This document shows, in pieces, positions 28,514 to 37,112 of a stretch of DNA of 64,000 nucleotides. The notes under the pieces are model-generated. The model was given only the letters and a program-made list of their open reading frames with translations. It did not search any database and was not told the origin of the DNA. A program made the position numbers and the translations under genes. Every line of letters begins with the position of its first letter. Position 1 is the stretch's first letter. This DNA comes from Chryseobacterium aahli (GTDB taxonomy: Bacteria; Bacteroidota; Bacteroidia; Flavobacteriales; Weeksellaceae): the NCBI RefSeq assembly GCF_022699665.1, contig NZ_JALDNB010000003.1:124001-188000 (forward strand). Direction: 5' to 3'.

Positions 28514-30049
28514 ATGAAAATCACTAAAATAAATACTTCCCTTTTACAATTAAATATGAAATCTCTTACAAAAGCATTGATTTGCGGAACTATAATGCTT
28601 GGGATGCTCAGTTGCGAAGATGATTTAATGCTGGAACCTGAAAATAATATTACCCAAAATTCTTTTTATACTACCGAATTACAGATTCAGCAGGCTTTGT
28701 CCGGAGTATATTCAGCAATGGTGAATGCTTCATCAAGAGGAGGGTATGATGTTAATTTTTATCTATTGGCGTCAGAAGTTCGCTCAAATAATTTTAATGC
28801 AATTTCACAAAACGGAAACAGAGATTATTACGCAATCAACCGTTTTCAGGATACTTCTTCCACTGATGAGATGGAAATTCTTTGGGAAGATGCTTATCAG
28901 CAGATCTCTTACGCAAATACGCTTTTAGCGAGAATAGATGCAGTGCCGTTTGCAAATCCGGCAACTAAAGAACAATACCGTTCTGAAGCTCGTTTCTTAA
29001 GATCTTACGCATATTTTGAGTTGATGAGAAGTTTTGGAAAAGTTCCATTAATCGATAAACCTGTGAGTCCTGAAGAGGCGGCTAAAATACCAAGAACAGA
29101 TCTTGCGACACTTTACAATTTCATTACATCAGAAATTGAAGCATCGGTAGCAGGTTTGAAAGATGTATATGACGCCGCAAATAAAGGAAGAATTACGAAG
29201 TCTGCAGCTCACGCCATGTTGGGGAGAATTTATCTTACAGGATCAGGATATCCGCTAAATAACGGTTCTTATGTAGCGAAAGCAAAAGATCATTTGTCTG
29301 CAGTGATTCAGGGTGAAGGTCAGTTCGTGACTTTTGCTCCTAATTATGCAGATCTTTTTAAAAGTGTAAATGATAATAAGTATCACATTTTTGAAATTCA
29401 GCATATCGGTGGAGGTTTGTCTCAGGGTTCTTATTTGCCAAGTTATGTTTCACCGAATTTTGGTTCTGCTGATCCCTATTACAATGCACAAGGCAGTTTA
29501 TTCAGTTCTGCTGAATTAGGTGTTTCACAATCATTGATTGATACTTATGAGCCGGGAGATTTAAGACTTCCTTTAACGATCAAAACAAGTTTTATTGGGA
29601 CAAACGGACAACCTGATCAGGCGAAATTTTTCGTAAAATTCCGTGAAAAAGGAATTGTTCTCAGTAACCGTTACGACTGGCCAATTAACTTCCCGATTAT
29701 ACGATATGAAGATGTTATGTTGATGTATGCCGAAATTTTAAATAATGAGGGAAGTACAAGTGCAGCTGTTTTTTATTTAAACAAAATCCGTCAGAGAGCA
29801 GGCCTTGCACCAGTTTCTGCATCGATATCTGCTGCTAATTTTACTACAGCACTTCGTAAAGAAAGAAGAGTAGAGTTTGCTGGGGAAGGTGTGTATTGGC
29901 ATGATTTAGTACGTTGGAATACCGGAGTTACGGTTATCAATCAGGCTGCTGCCCAGCTAAACTATAATTACACCATTACAACCAATGATTATTTGTATCA
30001 GGTACCTTTATCTCAAATTCAGGTAGCGGGATATGATCAGAATCCCTAA
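28514..30049 (+). CDS. SusD/RagB-type nutrient-binding lipoprotein
   Basis: A 511-residue outer-membrane lipoprotein that forms the lid of the SusC channel. The lipobox is LGMLSC. An internal ATG at 28556 would give a more typical 20-residue signal (MKSLTKALICGTIMLGMLSC), so the true start may be there. TPR-type helices (about 130-240; SEARFLRSYAYFELMRSFG) and the C-terminal SusD motif ALRKERRVEFAGEGVYWHDL (about 455-475) are clear. It is co-transcribed with susC and followed by two hairpins. Confidence 0.93.
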   Translation: MKITKINTSLLQLNMKSLTKALICGTIMLGMLSCEDDLMLEPENNITQNSFYTTELQIQQALSGVYSAMVNASSRGGYDVNFYLLASEVRSNNFNAISQNGNRDYYAINRFQDTSSTDEMEILWEDAYQQISYANTLLARIDAVPFANPATKEQYRSEARFLRSYAYFELMRSFGKVPLIDKPVSPEEAAKIPRTDLATLYNFITSEIEASVAGLKDVYDAANKGRITKSAAHAMLGRIYLTGSGYPLNNGSYVAKAKDHLSAVIQGEGQFVTFAPNYADLFKSVNDNKYHIFEIQHIGGGLSQGSYLPSYVSPNFGSADPYYNAQGSLFSSAELGVSQSLIDTYEPGDLRLPLTIKTSFIGTNGQPDQAKFFVKFREKGIVLSNRYDWPINFPIIRYEDVMLMYAEILNNEGSTSAAVFYLNKIRQRAGLAPVSASISAANFTTALRKERRVEFAGEGVYWHDLVRWNTGVTVINQAAAQLNYNYTITTNDYLYQVPLSQIQVAGYDQNP

Positions 30050-30073
30050 AATATCTTTTAAAAAACTTAAATA

Positions 30074-30106
30074 TAAAATCCCCGAGCATAGGCGAGGGGA
30101 TTTTTA
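30074..30106 (+). terminator. Rho-independent terminator after susD
   Basis: AAAATCCCC and GGGGATTTT form a 9-bp stem, with T's after it. Confidence 0.85.
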
Positions 30107-30141
30107 GAGAAATATCTAAATAATATTTATTTAAATAAAAC

Positions 30142-30174
30142 GACTGCGCCCAAGCTAAAAGCTTGGGCGCAGTC
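30142..30174. terminator. Perfect 15-bp hairpin between convergent genes
   Basis: GACTGCGCCCAAGCT and AGCTTGGGCGCAGTC pair perfectly around a 3-nt AAA loop. It is GC-rich against an AT-rich background and lies 11 bp beyond the stop of the convergent minus-strand gene. It has A's on its left (T's for minus-strand transcripts) but no strong T run on the right, so it probably ends the minus-strand transcript. Confidence 0.65.
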
Positions 30175-30185
30175 TATTGCAAAAT

Positions 30186-30584
30186 TTAATTCTTCTTAAA
30201 CATAATCTCATCCAGTCTCGTCTGGTTAAGATAAATCTGTTGAAATTCTACCGGCATATACTGATACAGAATGTTCCATTGTTGGCTGTCAGTATGTTTT
30301 TTTAAGCTTCCGAATGACCTGATAAATAGATTTTCGATAATGTGTTTTACATTGAAAGTTCCGTTTTTGTAAATCCATTCCATCATTTTGATGTTTCTGT
30401 TGACAATGTTGATTTTAGATTCCTTTAAAAGAACTTTTAGATAATCAACGGTCGACTGAATAATGCCCGGAAAATTGTTTTGTGCAGAAAGCTGCGAAAT
30501 TTCGTTCTGAATTGATGGATAAAATATTTTTAAATGCTCGATTGCCTGAGTTTCATTAATAGTATCCGCTTCAAAATTCTTCAT
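30186..30584 (-). CDS. Hypothetical cytoplasmic protein
   Basis: A 132-residue, mostly helical protein with no signal peptide, membrane segment or recognised domain. A central block (VNRNIKMMEWIYKNGTFNVK, about 60-80) and YMPVEFQQIYLNQTRL near the C-terminus look like conserved positions of an uncharacterised Bacteroidota family, but I cannot name one. It is monocistronic and ends at the 30142 hairpin. Confidence 0.65.
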   Translation of the reverse strand: MKNFEADTINETQAIEHLKIFYPSIQNEISQLSAQNNFPGIIQSTVDYLKVLLKESKINIVNRNIKMMEWIYKNGTFNVKHIIENLFIRSFGSLKKHTDSQQWNILYQYMPVEFQQIYLNQTRLDEIMFKKN

Positions 30585-31304
30585 TGTTAAAATATTTTTT
30601 TAAACATTCTAAGAGTTACTAAAAGTGTACCAAAACCATCAGGAAAAAATTAAAAAAAATTAATGTTGTTTAATTTAAAATTAAAAACGATAATGGTTAA
30701 TAAACTCTTTGTTGATGAATGTTTTGAATACTTTGGCTAAAATAACTTTTTGCTAACTGATTGATTTTTAAATCTATTTTAAAATGTTGTTTTTGATCAG
30801 GATGTAACGAAACCTTTAAAATATGTAATGAAATGGAAATGGTGATCTCAGAGAAATAATTTTTTGCTGACAATTTCCATAATTATTAATGTCTCTTCTA
30901 TAATTATTGTGTCAATTTCAAAATGATAAGTGACAAAATGTTTAACTGAAAATAATAAAAGCTTTCTGACAATGTTTTGATGTTCAATTTTCATCTTTAA
31001 AAATTTTCAATAAAAATGAGTTCCAAAGTATCGTAGAAAAAGGACGAGAAAATACATCCAAAGCAATTGCTGTATAAAGCATGAGAGTTAAAACCTTAGC
31101 TGACTTCGCTGAGTGAAACGCCTTTGCGAACGATTAAACAGTATGATTTTAAAAAAACTTTGTGTACTTTGCGTTTTAAAAAAAGCTGCAATACTATTAT
31201 AAATCCCAAGCAGTTCTGCATTTTAACACAAAATTTTGAAAAATTATTTTTTGTCGTTTTTAATCCTCAGATTGAATATCTTTGCAGTCCACAAAAAATC
31301 AAAG
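30585..31304. other. 720-bp intergenic region, repeat remnants, no gene seen
   Basis: This is the longest gap in the window. Most of it is low-complexity AT-rich DNA. From about 31085 to 31200 it contains degenerate versions of a common flavobacterial intergenic repeat (CTTTGTGTACTTTGCG near 31160, and CTTAGCTGACTTCGCTGAG near 31096). Short ORFs crossing this part have repeat-derived sequence and no protein-like features. The end of the gap carries the promoter of the nucleoid-associated protein gene. Confidence 0.5.
31250..31284 (+). promoter_or_regulatory. Promoter of the nucleoid-associated protein gene
   Basis: A TTTG (-33 type, 31250-31253) and TATCTTTG (-7 type, 31277-31284) are 23 bp apart. 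The ATG at 31305 follows 20 bp later, which supports that start over a longer upstream frame. Confidence 0.6.
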
Positions 31305-32318
31305 ATGTTTTCAAAAATTGCAGTACACAGAGTCGGAAATAAAATCAACGGTGAATCACTTATTCTTTCTCAGGAAGAACTTCAGCTGGATGAAGGAACC
31401 GTAGAATTGTTGGAGAATTATTTTTTAGGTTCATTCAAAACCGAAGAAACTTACCAGTTTTACAGTGATTCTTATTTGGTCAATAATCCCGTATTCAGTT
31501 CAGTGTCAGAAATTTTTGAAGACAAAGCGAAGTTCCTTTGGGAATCTGAAAACCTGGCAAAGCATCTCTTTGAAGCTGCCGAAAACCCACGAGTTCAGGG
31601 TGGCGAATTGTTTGTTGTTTATTTTGAAGACGACAGAGAAGGTGACGACAAAGTGGATAAAATCGGGATTTTTAAAACCGAAAAAAGAGAATCTTTCCTA
31701 AAGATTTTCCCTAAAAATGAATCATTCGAAATAGATAAAGATCAGGGAATAAGCCTTTCAAAAATCGATAAAGCAGCATTGATTTACAACAGCAGTAAAG
31801 AAAGCGGTTACGTACTTTCTGTAGTTGATAATAACAAAAATGGCGACATGTATTATTGGTTCGAAGATTTCCTGAAAGTGAAGCAGCGTGACGATGAATA
31901 TTTTCACACCCAAGAGGCGTTGATGGTTTATAAAGATTATATCATCAAGCAGCTTCCTCAGGAATTTGAGGTTTCAAAGGCAGATCAGGCAGATTTTCTG
32001 AATCAGTCGATTAATTTCTTTAAAGAAAAAGAAGAATTTAAGCTGGATGATTTTGCGGCTGAGGTTTTGAAAGATGAGCATGTCATTGAAAGCTTTAATA
32101 ATTTTAAAACCGATTACGAGCAGGAGATGCAGATCAATATTGCAGAAGAATTTCCAATCAGTGAAGCGGCAGTTAAGAAAACGCAGAGACATTTTAAAAG
32201 CATTATTAAATTAGATAAAAACTTCCATATTTACATTCACGGAGACCGAAAAATGCTGGAGCAGGGTCAGGATGAAAAAGGAAAATATTATATGCTTTAC
32301 TTTGATAAAGAGGTTTAA
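31305..32318 (+). CDS. Nucleoid-associated protein, NdpA/YejK (37-kDa) family
   Basis: A 337-residue cytoplasmic protein. The N-terminus (MFSKIAVHRVGNKINGES) and the segment GGELFVVYFEDDREGDDKVDKIGIFKTEKR (about 100-125, read in parts) match the layout of the nucleoid-associated protein family related to E. coli YejK. These bind DNA in the nucleoid, though their exact role is poorly known. The start was set by the promoter just upstream; a frame running from 31236 would add 23 residues that overlap it. Confidence 0.82.
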   Translation: MFSKIAVHRVGNKINGESLILSQEELQLDEGTVELLENYFLGSFKTEETYQFYSDSYLVNNPVFSSVSEIFEDKAKFLWESENLAKHLFEAAENPRVQGGELFVVYFEDDREGDDKVDKIGIFKTEKRESFLKIFPKNESFEIDKDQGISLSKIDKAALIYNSSKESGYVLSVVDNNKNGDMYYWFEDFLKVKQRDDEYFHTQEALMVYKDYIIKQLPQEFEVSKADQADFLNQSINFFKEKEEFKLDDFAAEVLKDEHVIESFNNFKTDYEQEMQINIAEEFPISEAAVKKTQRHFKSIIKLDKNFHIYIHGDRKMLEQGQDEKGKYYMLYFDKEV

Positions 32319-32514
32319 AAAAGATGAGTAATTTAATATTGTAAGGTATAGAATATTATGCATATCACAGAATATTTTAATAAAAATTAACTGTTATGCT
32401 TTGATAATCAGATACTCATGTTAAATTACTATTAAAAAGTGATAATTTTTATTAATAATCAGTACAAATTTCAACTTGGGTACCACAATGTATTTATCGG
32501 GCAGTAAAAATGAT

Positions 32515-32522
32515 TAACTTTG
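32515..32522 (+). promoter_or_regulatory. -7 promoter box for the phytochrome operon
   Basis: TAACTTTG matches TAnnTTTG and lies 18 bp before the ATG at 32541. This supports the ATG over the GTG at 32532. Confidence 0.55.
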
Positions 32523-32540
32523 ATTCTTTAAGTGTTATTT

Positions 32541-34751
32541 ATGAATTTTGTTGAGTGTCATGATGAGCCCATCCATATACCGGGCTACATACAAAGTTTT
32601 GGTTATCTGATTGGCATCGATGCAGTATCTCATACCATTACATTTTTCAGTGAAAATATTACAGATATTTTTAATACCGAAAATTCTGAAATCTTTTTTG
32701 GGAAGAAATTGACAGATTTTCCGGAGCTTTTTCAGACTGTTATGACTTCTGATATTTTCGAATCTTTAGAAAACCTTACCCGCAGAGACAACGAAACATA
32801 CTTCGATAAAATTTTTATCGGAGATCAAGAATATCACTTCTCGATTTTTAAAAGCCAGAATCAGATTTTTTTGGAATTTGAAGCACTTTTAAAAAATCAT
32901 GAAAAACGAATCACCAATAAGTACGATAATTTCTACATCATCGATAATGATCAGGAAATTTGGGATCAGCTTTTAAGCACGCTTTTCAATATCATCAACT
33001 ATGACCGAATCATGGTCTACAAATTCATGGAAGATGGTTCCGGTAAAGTGATTGCCGAAAAAGCCAATGATAGTCTTGAAAGTTATTTAGGCTTACATTA
33101 TCCCGAATCTGATATTCCGAGACAGGCTCGTGACCTTTATAAAAAGAAAAGAAAAAGGATTTTCAGTAATGTGTATGCAGAGCCGGTGAAGTTGGTCAGC
33201 AAAACGATTGATACCATTGATCTTACTTTTGTAGCTTCACGTGCAATGTCGCCTATTCATGGGCAGTACATCAAAAACTCAGGCGCTTCTTCAAGTTTCA
33301 GTGTGTCAATTATTATTGATGACAAACTTTGGGGCTTGGTGACTTGTCAAAATTCTGAACCCAAACATATTGATCTTGAAGACCGTGTGCAGGCCGGCAT
33401 TTTTACAGTGCTGGCATCCAATGCCTATTCTTCATTTAAATCAAAAAAAGAATTAGAATATCGTTTAGATTTAAATTTAAAAGCATCACAGCTTAAATCT
33501 GAATTTTTAAAGCATAATACCTTATTCGAATCGCTTATAGAAAACAAATCTGAAATCAGAAATCTTCCTGAAGCAGACGGTTTGGCAGTAGTTTCAGAAA
33601 ATTATGTCGTGACCGACGGTGTTACTCCCCAGCGTGATGTTATTCACAAAATCGTCGATTGGGCATATCGAAATACTGAAGAAACCATATTCATGAGCCG
33701 TAGTTTTCTAAAAGATTTCGGTAATGAATTGGGTCTTGATGAAACAGCAGGTGGTATAGTCATTTATTTTGTTGAAAAAAGCAAAAATGAATTACTGATC
33801 TGGTTCAGAAAAGAATTTGACGACCACATCAATTGGGCAGGAAAACCCGAAAAGAAAATCGAAGTATTTTCTCAAAACGGAGAAGAAAGAAATATCATTT
33901 CACCGAGAACTTCTTTTGAAGCTTTTAAAGAAGAAATAAAGGGGAATTCCAGAAGATGGAGCAGCAGAAACGAAATTGCGATACAATCAATTCGTGATGT
34001 GATTTTGGAGACTTCTCACCGACAGTACGTCACCATCAAAAGACTGAACGAGCAGCTTAAAAAAGTAAATGAAGAATTAGACAGTTTTTCATATACGATT
34101 TCGCATGATTTGGGAACTCCGTTGACAGTAATGAAACTGAATGCGCAGATGTTGCTGAAAAGTCTTTCAGATATTTCTGATAAAAACAAACATAAAATCA
34201 GTTCTATTATTGACGAAATCGACAATATGGCTGAAATGATGCATGACGTTTTGCAATTAAGCAGAGCCAAGCACAGCGAAATTGAGCTGGAAGATTTAGA
34301 AACACAGCATACCATTGGAAAAATCACCGAAAATGCAAAAATGACTTTTGACACTCCGAAAAGCGTAGTAGTGGTCAAAGATTGTCCAAACGTTATGGCT
34401 GACAAAACTTTATTGCATCAGGTGTTTTTAAATATAATCAATAATGCAATCAAGTATTCATCCAAACAGGATCAGCCTGAAATTCTGATAGAAGGAATGG
34501 AAGATGGAGAGCAGGTTATTTACAAAATCACCGACAACGGTATCGGAATTCCTGAATCTGAAAAGCACAGAATGTTTAAGATTTTCAACAGGATGGATAA
34601 TGCCAGAAAATTCAAAGGAAACGGAATCGGTCTTTCAATTGTTCACCGAATTATGAATAGAATTGGCGGAAATGTCGATTACGAAAGCAGTATTAACGGA
34701 ACTTGTTTTATTTTAACGTTTCAAAACCCTAAATTTGTGAAACAACTTTAA
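32541..34751 (+). CDS. Bacteriophytochrome sensor histidine kinase
   Basis: A 736-residue cytosolic red/far-red photoreceptor kinase. Order: PAS (about 1-115), GAF (about 130-310), PHY (about 320-500), HisKA (about 510-580) and HATPase (about 610-730). A Cys at position 6 sits just before DEPIHIPG, where bacteriophytochromes bind biliverdin. The chromophore pocket motif ESDIPRQ is at about 191. The PHY tongue keeps SPRTSFEAF, and the kinase has ISHDLGTPLT, NNAIKYS, DNGIGIP and GNGIGLSIV. The CHH motif of the GAF domain, which supplies a histidine near ring D, reads CQN here. The biliverdin-making heme oxygenase gene follows 14 bp later. No response regulator gene is adjacent. Confidence 0.93.
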   Translation: MNFVECHDEPIHIPGYIQSFGYLIGIDAVSHTITFFSENITDIFNTENSEIFFGKKLTDFPELFQTVMTSDIFESLENLTRRDNETYFDKIFIGDQEYHFSIFKSQNQIFLEFEALLKNHEKRITNKYDNFYIIDNDQEIWDQLLSTLFNIINYDRIMVYKFMEDGSGKVIAEKANDSLESYLGLHYPESDIPRQARDLYKKKRKRIFSNVYAEPVKLVSKTIDTIDLTFVASRAMSPIHGQYIKNSGASSSFSVSIIIDDKLWGLVTCQNSEPKHIDLEDRVQAGIFTVLASNAYSSFKSKKELEYRLDLNLKASQLKSEFLKHNTLFESLIENKSEIRNLPEADGLAVVSENYVVTDGVTPQRDVIHKIVDWAYRNTEETIFMSRSFLKDFGNELGLDETAGGIVIYFVEKSKNELLIWFRKEFDDHINWAGKPEKKIEVFSQNGEERNIISPRTSFEAFKEEIKGNSRRWSSRNEIAIQSIRDVILETSHRQYVTIKRLNEQLKKVNEELDSFSYTISHDLGTPLTVMKLNAQMLLKSLSDISDKNKHKISSIIDEIDNMAEMMHDVLQLSRAKHSEIELEDLETQHTIGKITENAKMTFDTPKSVVVVKDCPNVMADKTLLHQVFLNIINNAIKYSSKQDQPEILIEGMEDGEQVIYKITDNGIGIPESEKHRMFKIFNRMDNARKFKGNGIGLSIVHRIMNRIGGNVDYESSINGTCFILTFQNPKFVKQL

Positions 34752-34765
34752 ATTTAAAACAAAAA

Positions 34766-35317
34766 ATGGTATCTGAATATTTAAAACAAAACACCGCTGA
34801 GTTTCATGATGCAGCTGAAAAATTATTTAGTTCTGATAAAATTTTCAGCAAAACGTTCACTTTAGAAGATTATAAGAAAATCATCAATACCAATTATCTG
34901 ATGCTTCTTCACAGTGAAAACAAAATATTCAGTAACCTTTCAGCAAAATTTTCAGAAAAACTTCATTTAGATAAAAGAGTCAAACTTCCGTTGATTGAAA
35001 AAGATTTGGCGAGTTTAGACTTAGACAATCAAACGGCTTCTCACGATCTTGAATTTGCCAATGAGCATGAAGCTTTGGGAGCAATGTACGTGATTGAAGG
35101 TTCTACTTTGGGTGGAAACGTAATCGCAAAGCAGCTTTCAAAAACTGAAGGTTTTGATGATGTTACATTCAACTTTTTCGGATGCTATCAGGAAAATACA
35201 GGACCGATGTGGAAGAACTTTAAAGAGGTTTTGGATACTGAAGTTACCGAAGAAAATTACAACGAAGTATTGTCAGGAGCTAAGAAACTCTACACTTTTT
35301 TATTAAACGTTAATTAA
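34766..35317 (+). CDS. Biliverdin-producing heme oxygenase (BphO type)
   Basis: A 183-residue soluble enzyme that opens heme to biliverdin, CO and iron. The proximal heme ligand is H14 (NTAEFHDAAE). The distal-helix motif YVIEGSTLGGNVIAKQL, at about 112-128, is typical of bacterial BphO/HemO proteins. It sits 14 bp after the phytochrome gene and before a shared terminator. The natural reading is that it supplies the phytochrome chromophore. Confidence 0.92.
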   Translation: MVSEYLKQNTAEFHDAAEKLFSSDKIFSKTFTLEDYKKIINTNYLMLLHSENKIFSNLSAKFSEKLHLDKRVKLPLIEKDLASLDLDNQTASHDLEFANEHEALGAMYVIEGSTLGGNVIAKQLSKTEGFDDVTFNFFGCYQENTGPMWKNFKEVLDTEVTEENYNEVLSGAKKLYTFLLNVN

Positions 35318-35336
35318 TTTCCTTAAATAATAATTA

Positions 35337-35372
35337 AAATTCCCGAAAGATTGCCCAATTTTTCGGGAATTT
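35337..35372 (+). terminator. Terminator of the phytochrome/heme oxygenase operon
   Basis: AAATTCCCGAAA and TTTCGGGAATTT form a perfect 12-bp stem. The mdh promoter begins in its loop, so stopping one transcript and starting the next share the same DNA. Confidence 0.8.
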
Positions 35373-35381
35373 GTACATTTG
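35351..35381 (+). promoter_or_regulatory. mdh promoter, nested in the upstream terminator
   Basis: TTG (35351-35353) and TACATTTG (35374-35381) are 20 bp apart, an excellent Bacteroidota -33/-7 pair. The mdh ATG follows at 35425. Confidence 0.65.
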
Positions 35382-35424
35382 GGAAGCAAAAATTAAAGCT
35401 AACAAAATAAACAATAAATATATT

Positions 35425-36351
35425 ATGAAAGTAACCGTAGTAGGTGCAGGTGCTGTAGGAGCAAGTTGTGCAGAATACATCGCAATGAAAGACTTCTGTT
35501 CGGAAGTAGTTTTAGTAGATATCAAAGAAGGTTTTGCTGAAGGAAAAGCAATGGACTTGATGCAGACTGCATCTTTGAACGGATTTGATACAAAAATTAC
35601 AGGTACTACAGGAGATTACAGCAAAACAGCAGGTTCTCATGTAGCGGTAATCACTTCTGGTATCCCAAGAAAACCGGGAATGACAAGAGAAGAATTAATC
35701 GGTATCAACGCAGGAATCGTAAAAGAAGTTACTGAAAACTTAGTTAAAAATTCTCCTGAAGTAATCATCATCGTGGTTTCTAACCCAATGGATACTATGG
35801 CTTATTTGGTACACAAAACTTCAGGTCTTCCTAAGCACAAAATCATCGGTATGGGTGGTGCTTTAGATTCTGCAAGATTCAAATACAGATTAGCTGAGGC
35901 TTTAGAAGCTCCAATTTCTGACGTAGACGGTATGGTAATCGCTGCTCATAGTGATACAGGGATGCTACCATTATTAAGCAAAGCAACAAGAAACGGAGTG
36001 CCTGTAACTGAATTCCTTGATGACGCAAAACAAAAATATGTAATAGAAGAAACTAAAGTAGGAGGTGCTACCTTAACTAAATTGTTAGGTACTTCAGCTT
36101 GGTATGCACCAGGTGCAGCAGTTTCTGTAATGGTTCAGGCAATTGCTTGTGACCAGAAGAAAATGATCCCTTGTTCATTAATGCTTGACGGAGAATATGG
36201 CGAAAGCGATATCTGCTTAGGCGTTCCAGCAATCATCGGTAAAAACGGTGTTGAAAGCATTGTAAACATCACATTGACTGCTGACGAACAATTAAAATTT
36301 GCTGAAGCTGCACAAGCAGTAAGAGAAGTAAATGGTGATTTGAAGTTTTAA
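35425..36351 (+). CDS. mdh: Malate dehydrogenase
   Basis: A 308-residue TCA-cycle enzyme that interconverts malate and oxaloacetate with NAD. The dinucleotide fold begins VTVVGAGAVGASCAEYIA. Substrate-binding arginines lie in GIPRKPGMTREEL (about 82-94). NPMDTMAYLV (about 118-127) and the region around IAAHSDTGMLPLL (about 172-184, with the catalytic His) are family hallmarks of the LDH-like malate dehydrogenases. I used the ATG at 35425: a longer frame would start inside the promoter. A GC-rich terminator follows. Confidence 0.95.
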   Translation: MKVTVVGAGAVGASCAEYIAMKDFCSEVVLVDIKEGFAEGKAMDLMQTASLNGFDTKITGTTGDYSKTAGSHVAVITSGIPRKPGMTREELIGINAGIVKEVTENLVKNSPEVIIIVVSNPMDTMAYLVHKTSGLPKHKIIGMGGALDSARFKYRLAEALEAPISDVDGMVIAAHSDTGMLPLLSKATRNGVPVTEFLDDAKQKYVIEETKVGGATLTKLLGTSAWYAPGAAVSVMVQAIACDQKKMIPCSLMLDGEYGESDICLGVPAIIGKNGVESIVNITLTADEQLKFAEAAQAVREVNGDLKF

Positions 36352-36376
36352 TTTTTATTAAACTTTTAATATAAAA

Positions 36377-36407
36377 AAAACAGCGTGCCCTTTGGGCGCG
36401 CTGTTTT
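36377..36407 (+). terminator. Rho-independent terminator after mdh
   Basis: AAAACAGCG and CGCTGTTTT arms, with inner CCC/GGG pairing around TTT, are followed by T-rich sequence. Confidence 0.85.
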
Positions 36408-36491
36408 CGTTGTTACAATCTTGATAAGTACGTTTCTAATTTTGTATTTGCTTATTGGAAAAAGCTTCTAAAGTCTTTTATTAATAGGGGT

Positions 36492-36617
36492 GGGCTTTAG
36501 CCCGACCACAATTGAAAATTTCAAATTTGGCTTTAGCCAAAACTTATTCTTGGAGTTAATTCAATGAGGGTTTACGATAAAAAAAGCTCTCGATACGCTT
36601 TGCTACTCGAGCTGACG
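36492..36617. repeat. Cluster of short palindromic intergenic repeats
   Basis: Three repeat-like units sit side by side between mdh and ridA: GGGCTTTAGCCC (36492-36503), TTTGGCTTTAGCCAAA (36526-36541), and an element with CTCGATACGCTTTGCTACTC inside 36585-36617. The first two share a GGCTTTAGCC core. Such units are commonly scattered between genes in this group. No gene is visible here. Confidence 0.55.
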
Positions 36618-36647
36618 ATGTATTGAATATCTCTCTTTTAAAGAAAA

Positions 36648-37037
36648 TTACTTCACAACGGTCGCTTCCATTTCCACTTTCAGCGTTTCAAACAGAGTTT
36701 TAACTTCAATTACTGTGCTTGCCTGCTTAATGCCATGCTTTGTAATCCAGTTTTGCCAGATGTCGAAATTCTCAAAAAATGCGGGATGGTCTGTTGTATA
36801 AACATTTAATCGAACAATGTTTTTCAATTCAAATTCAGCCTGTAAAATAATTTTCTCAATATTTTCCAGGGTTTTGATGATTTGAGTTCTCATGTCAGCA
36901 TCACTTGTAATTCCGTTATCGTCAATGGCGGTTTGCCCTGAAACGTAAAGCGTGCTCTGAATATTTTTAACTTCCACAGCTTGTGCATAATTTCTGTCGT
37001 CCTGCCAAGTCCACGGGTTGATGATTCTTTTTTCCAT
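36648..37037 (-). CDS. RidA family enamine/imine deaminase
   Basis: A 129-residue small trimeric-type enzyme that removes reactive enamine or imine intermediates, or a relative with another substrate. Family blocks: QSTLYVSGQTAIDDNG (about 27-42) and NIVRLNVYTTDHPAFF (about 77-92, with the conserved Arg of the active site). It is the last gene of a minus-strand group after a Crp regulator and a TrxR-like gene; spacing to the regulator is 75 bp. Confidence 0.85.
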   Translation of the reverse strand: MEKRIINPWTWQDDRNYAQAVEVKNIQSTLYVSGQTAIDDNGITSDADMRTQIIKTLENIEKIILQAEFELKNIVRLNVYTTDHPAFFENFDIWQNWITKHGIKQASTVIEVKTLFETLKVEMEATVVK

Positions 37038-37112
37038 GTTGAAATATTTTAATTAAATTAATGAAACAAAGTTCGGCAGAACTGAAATTTTATACTGTGA
37101 CCTGCGTCACAA

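Noticed and set aside
31124-31342. 72-residue open frame before the nucleoid-associated protein gene
   Set aside because: It lies over repeat remnants and the promoter, overlaps the real start, and has no protein-like features.
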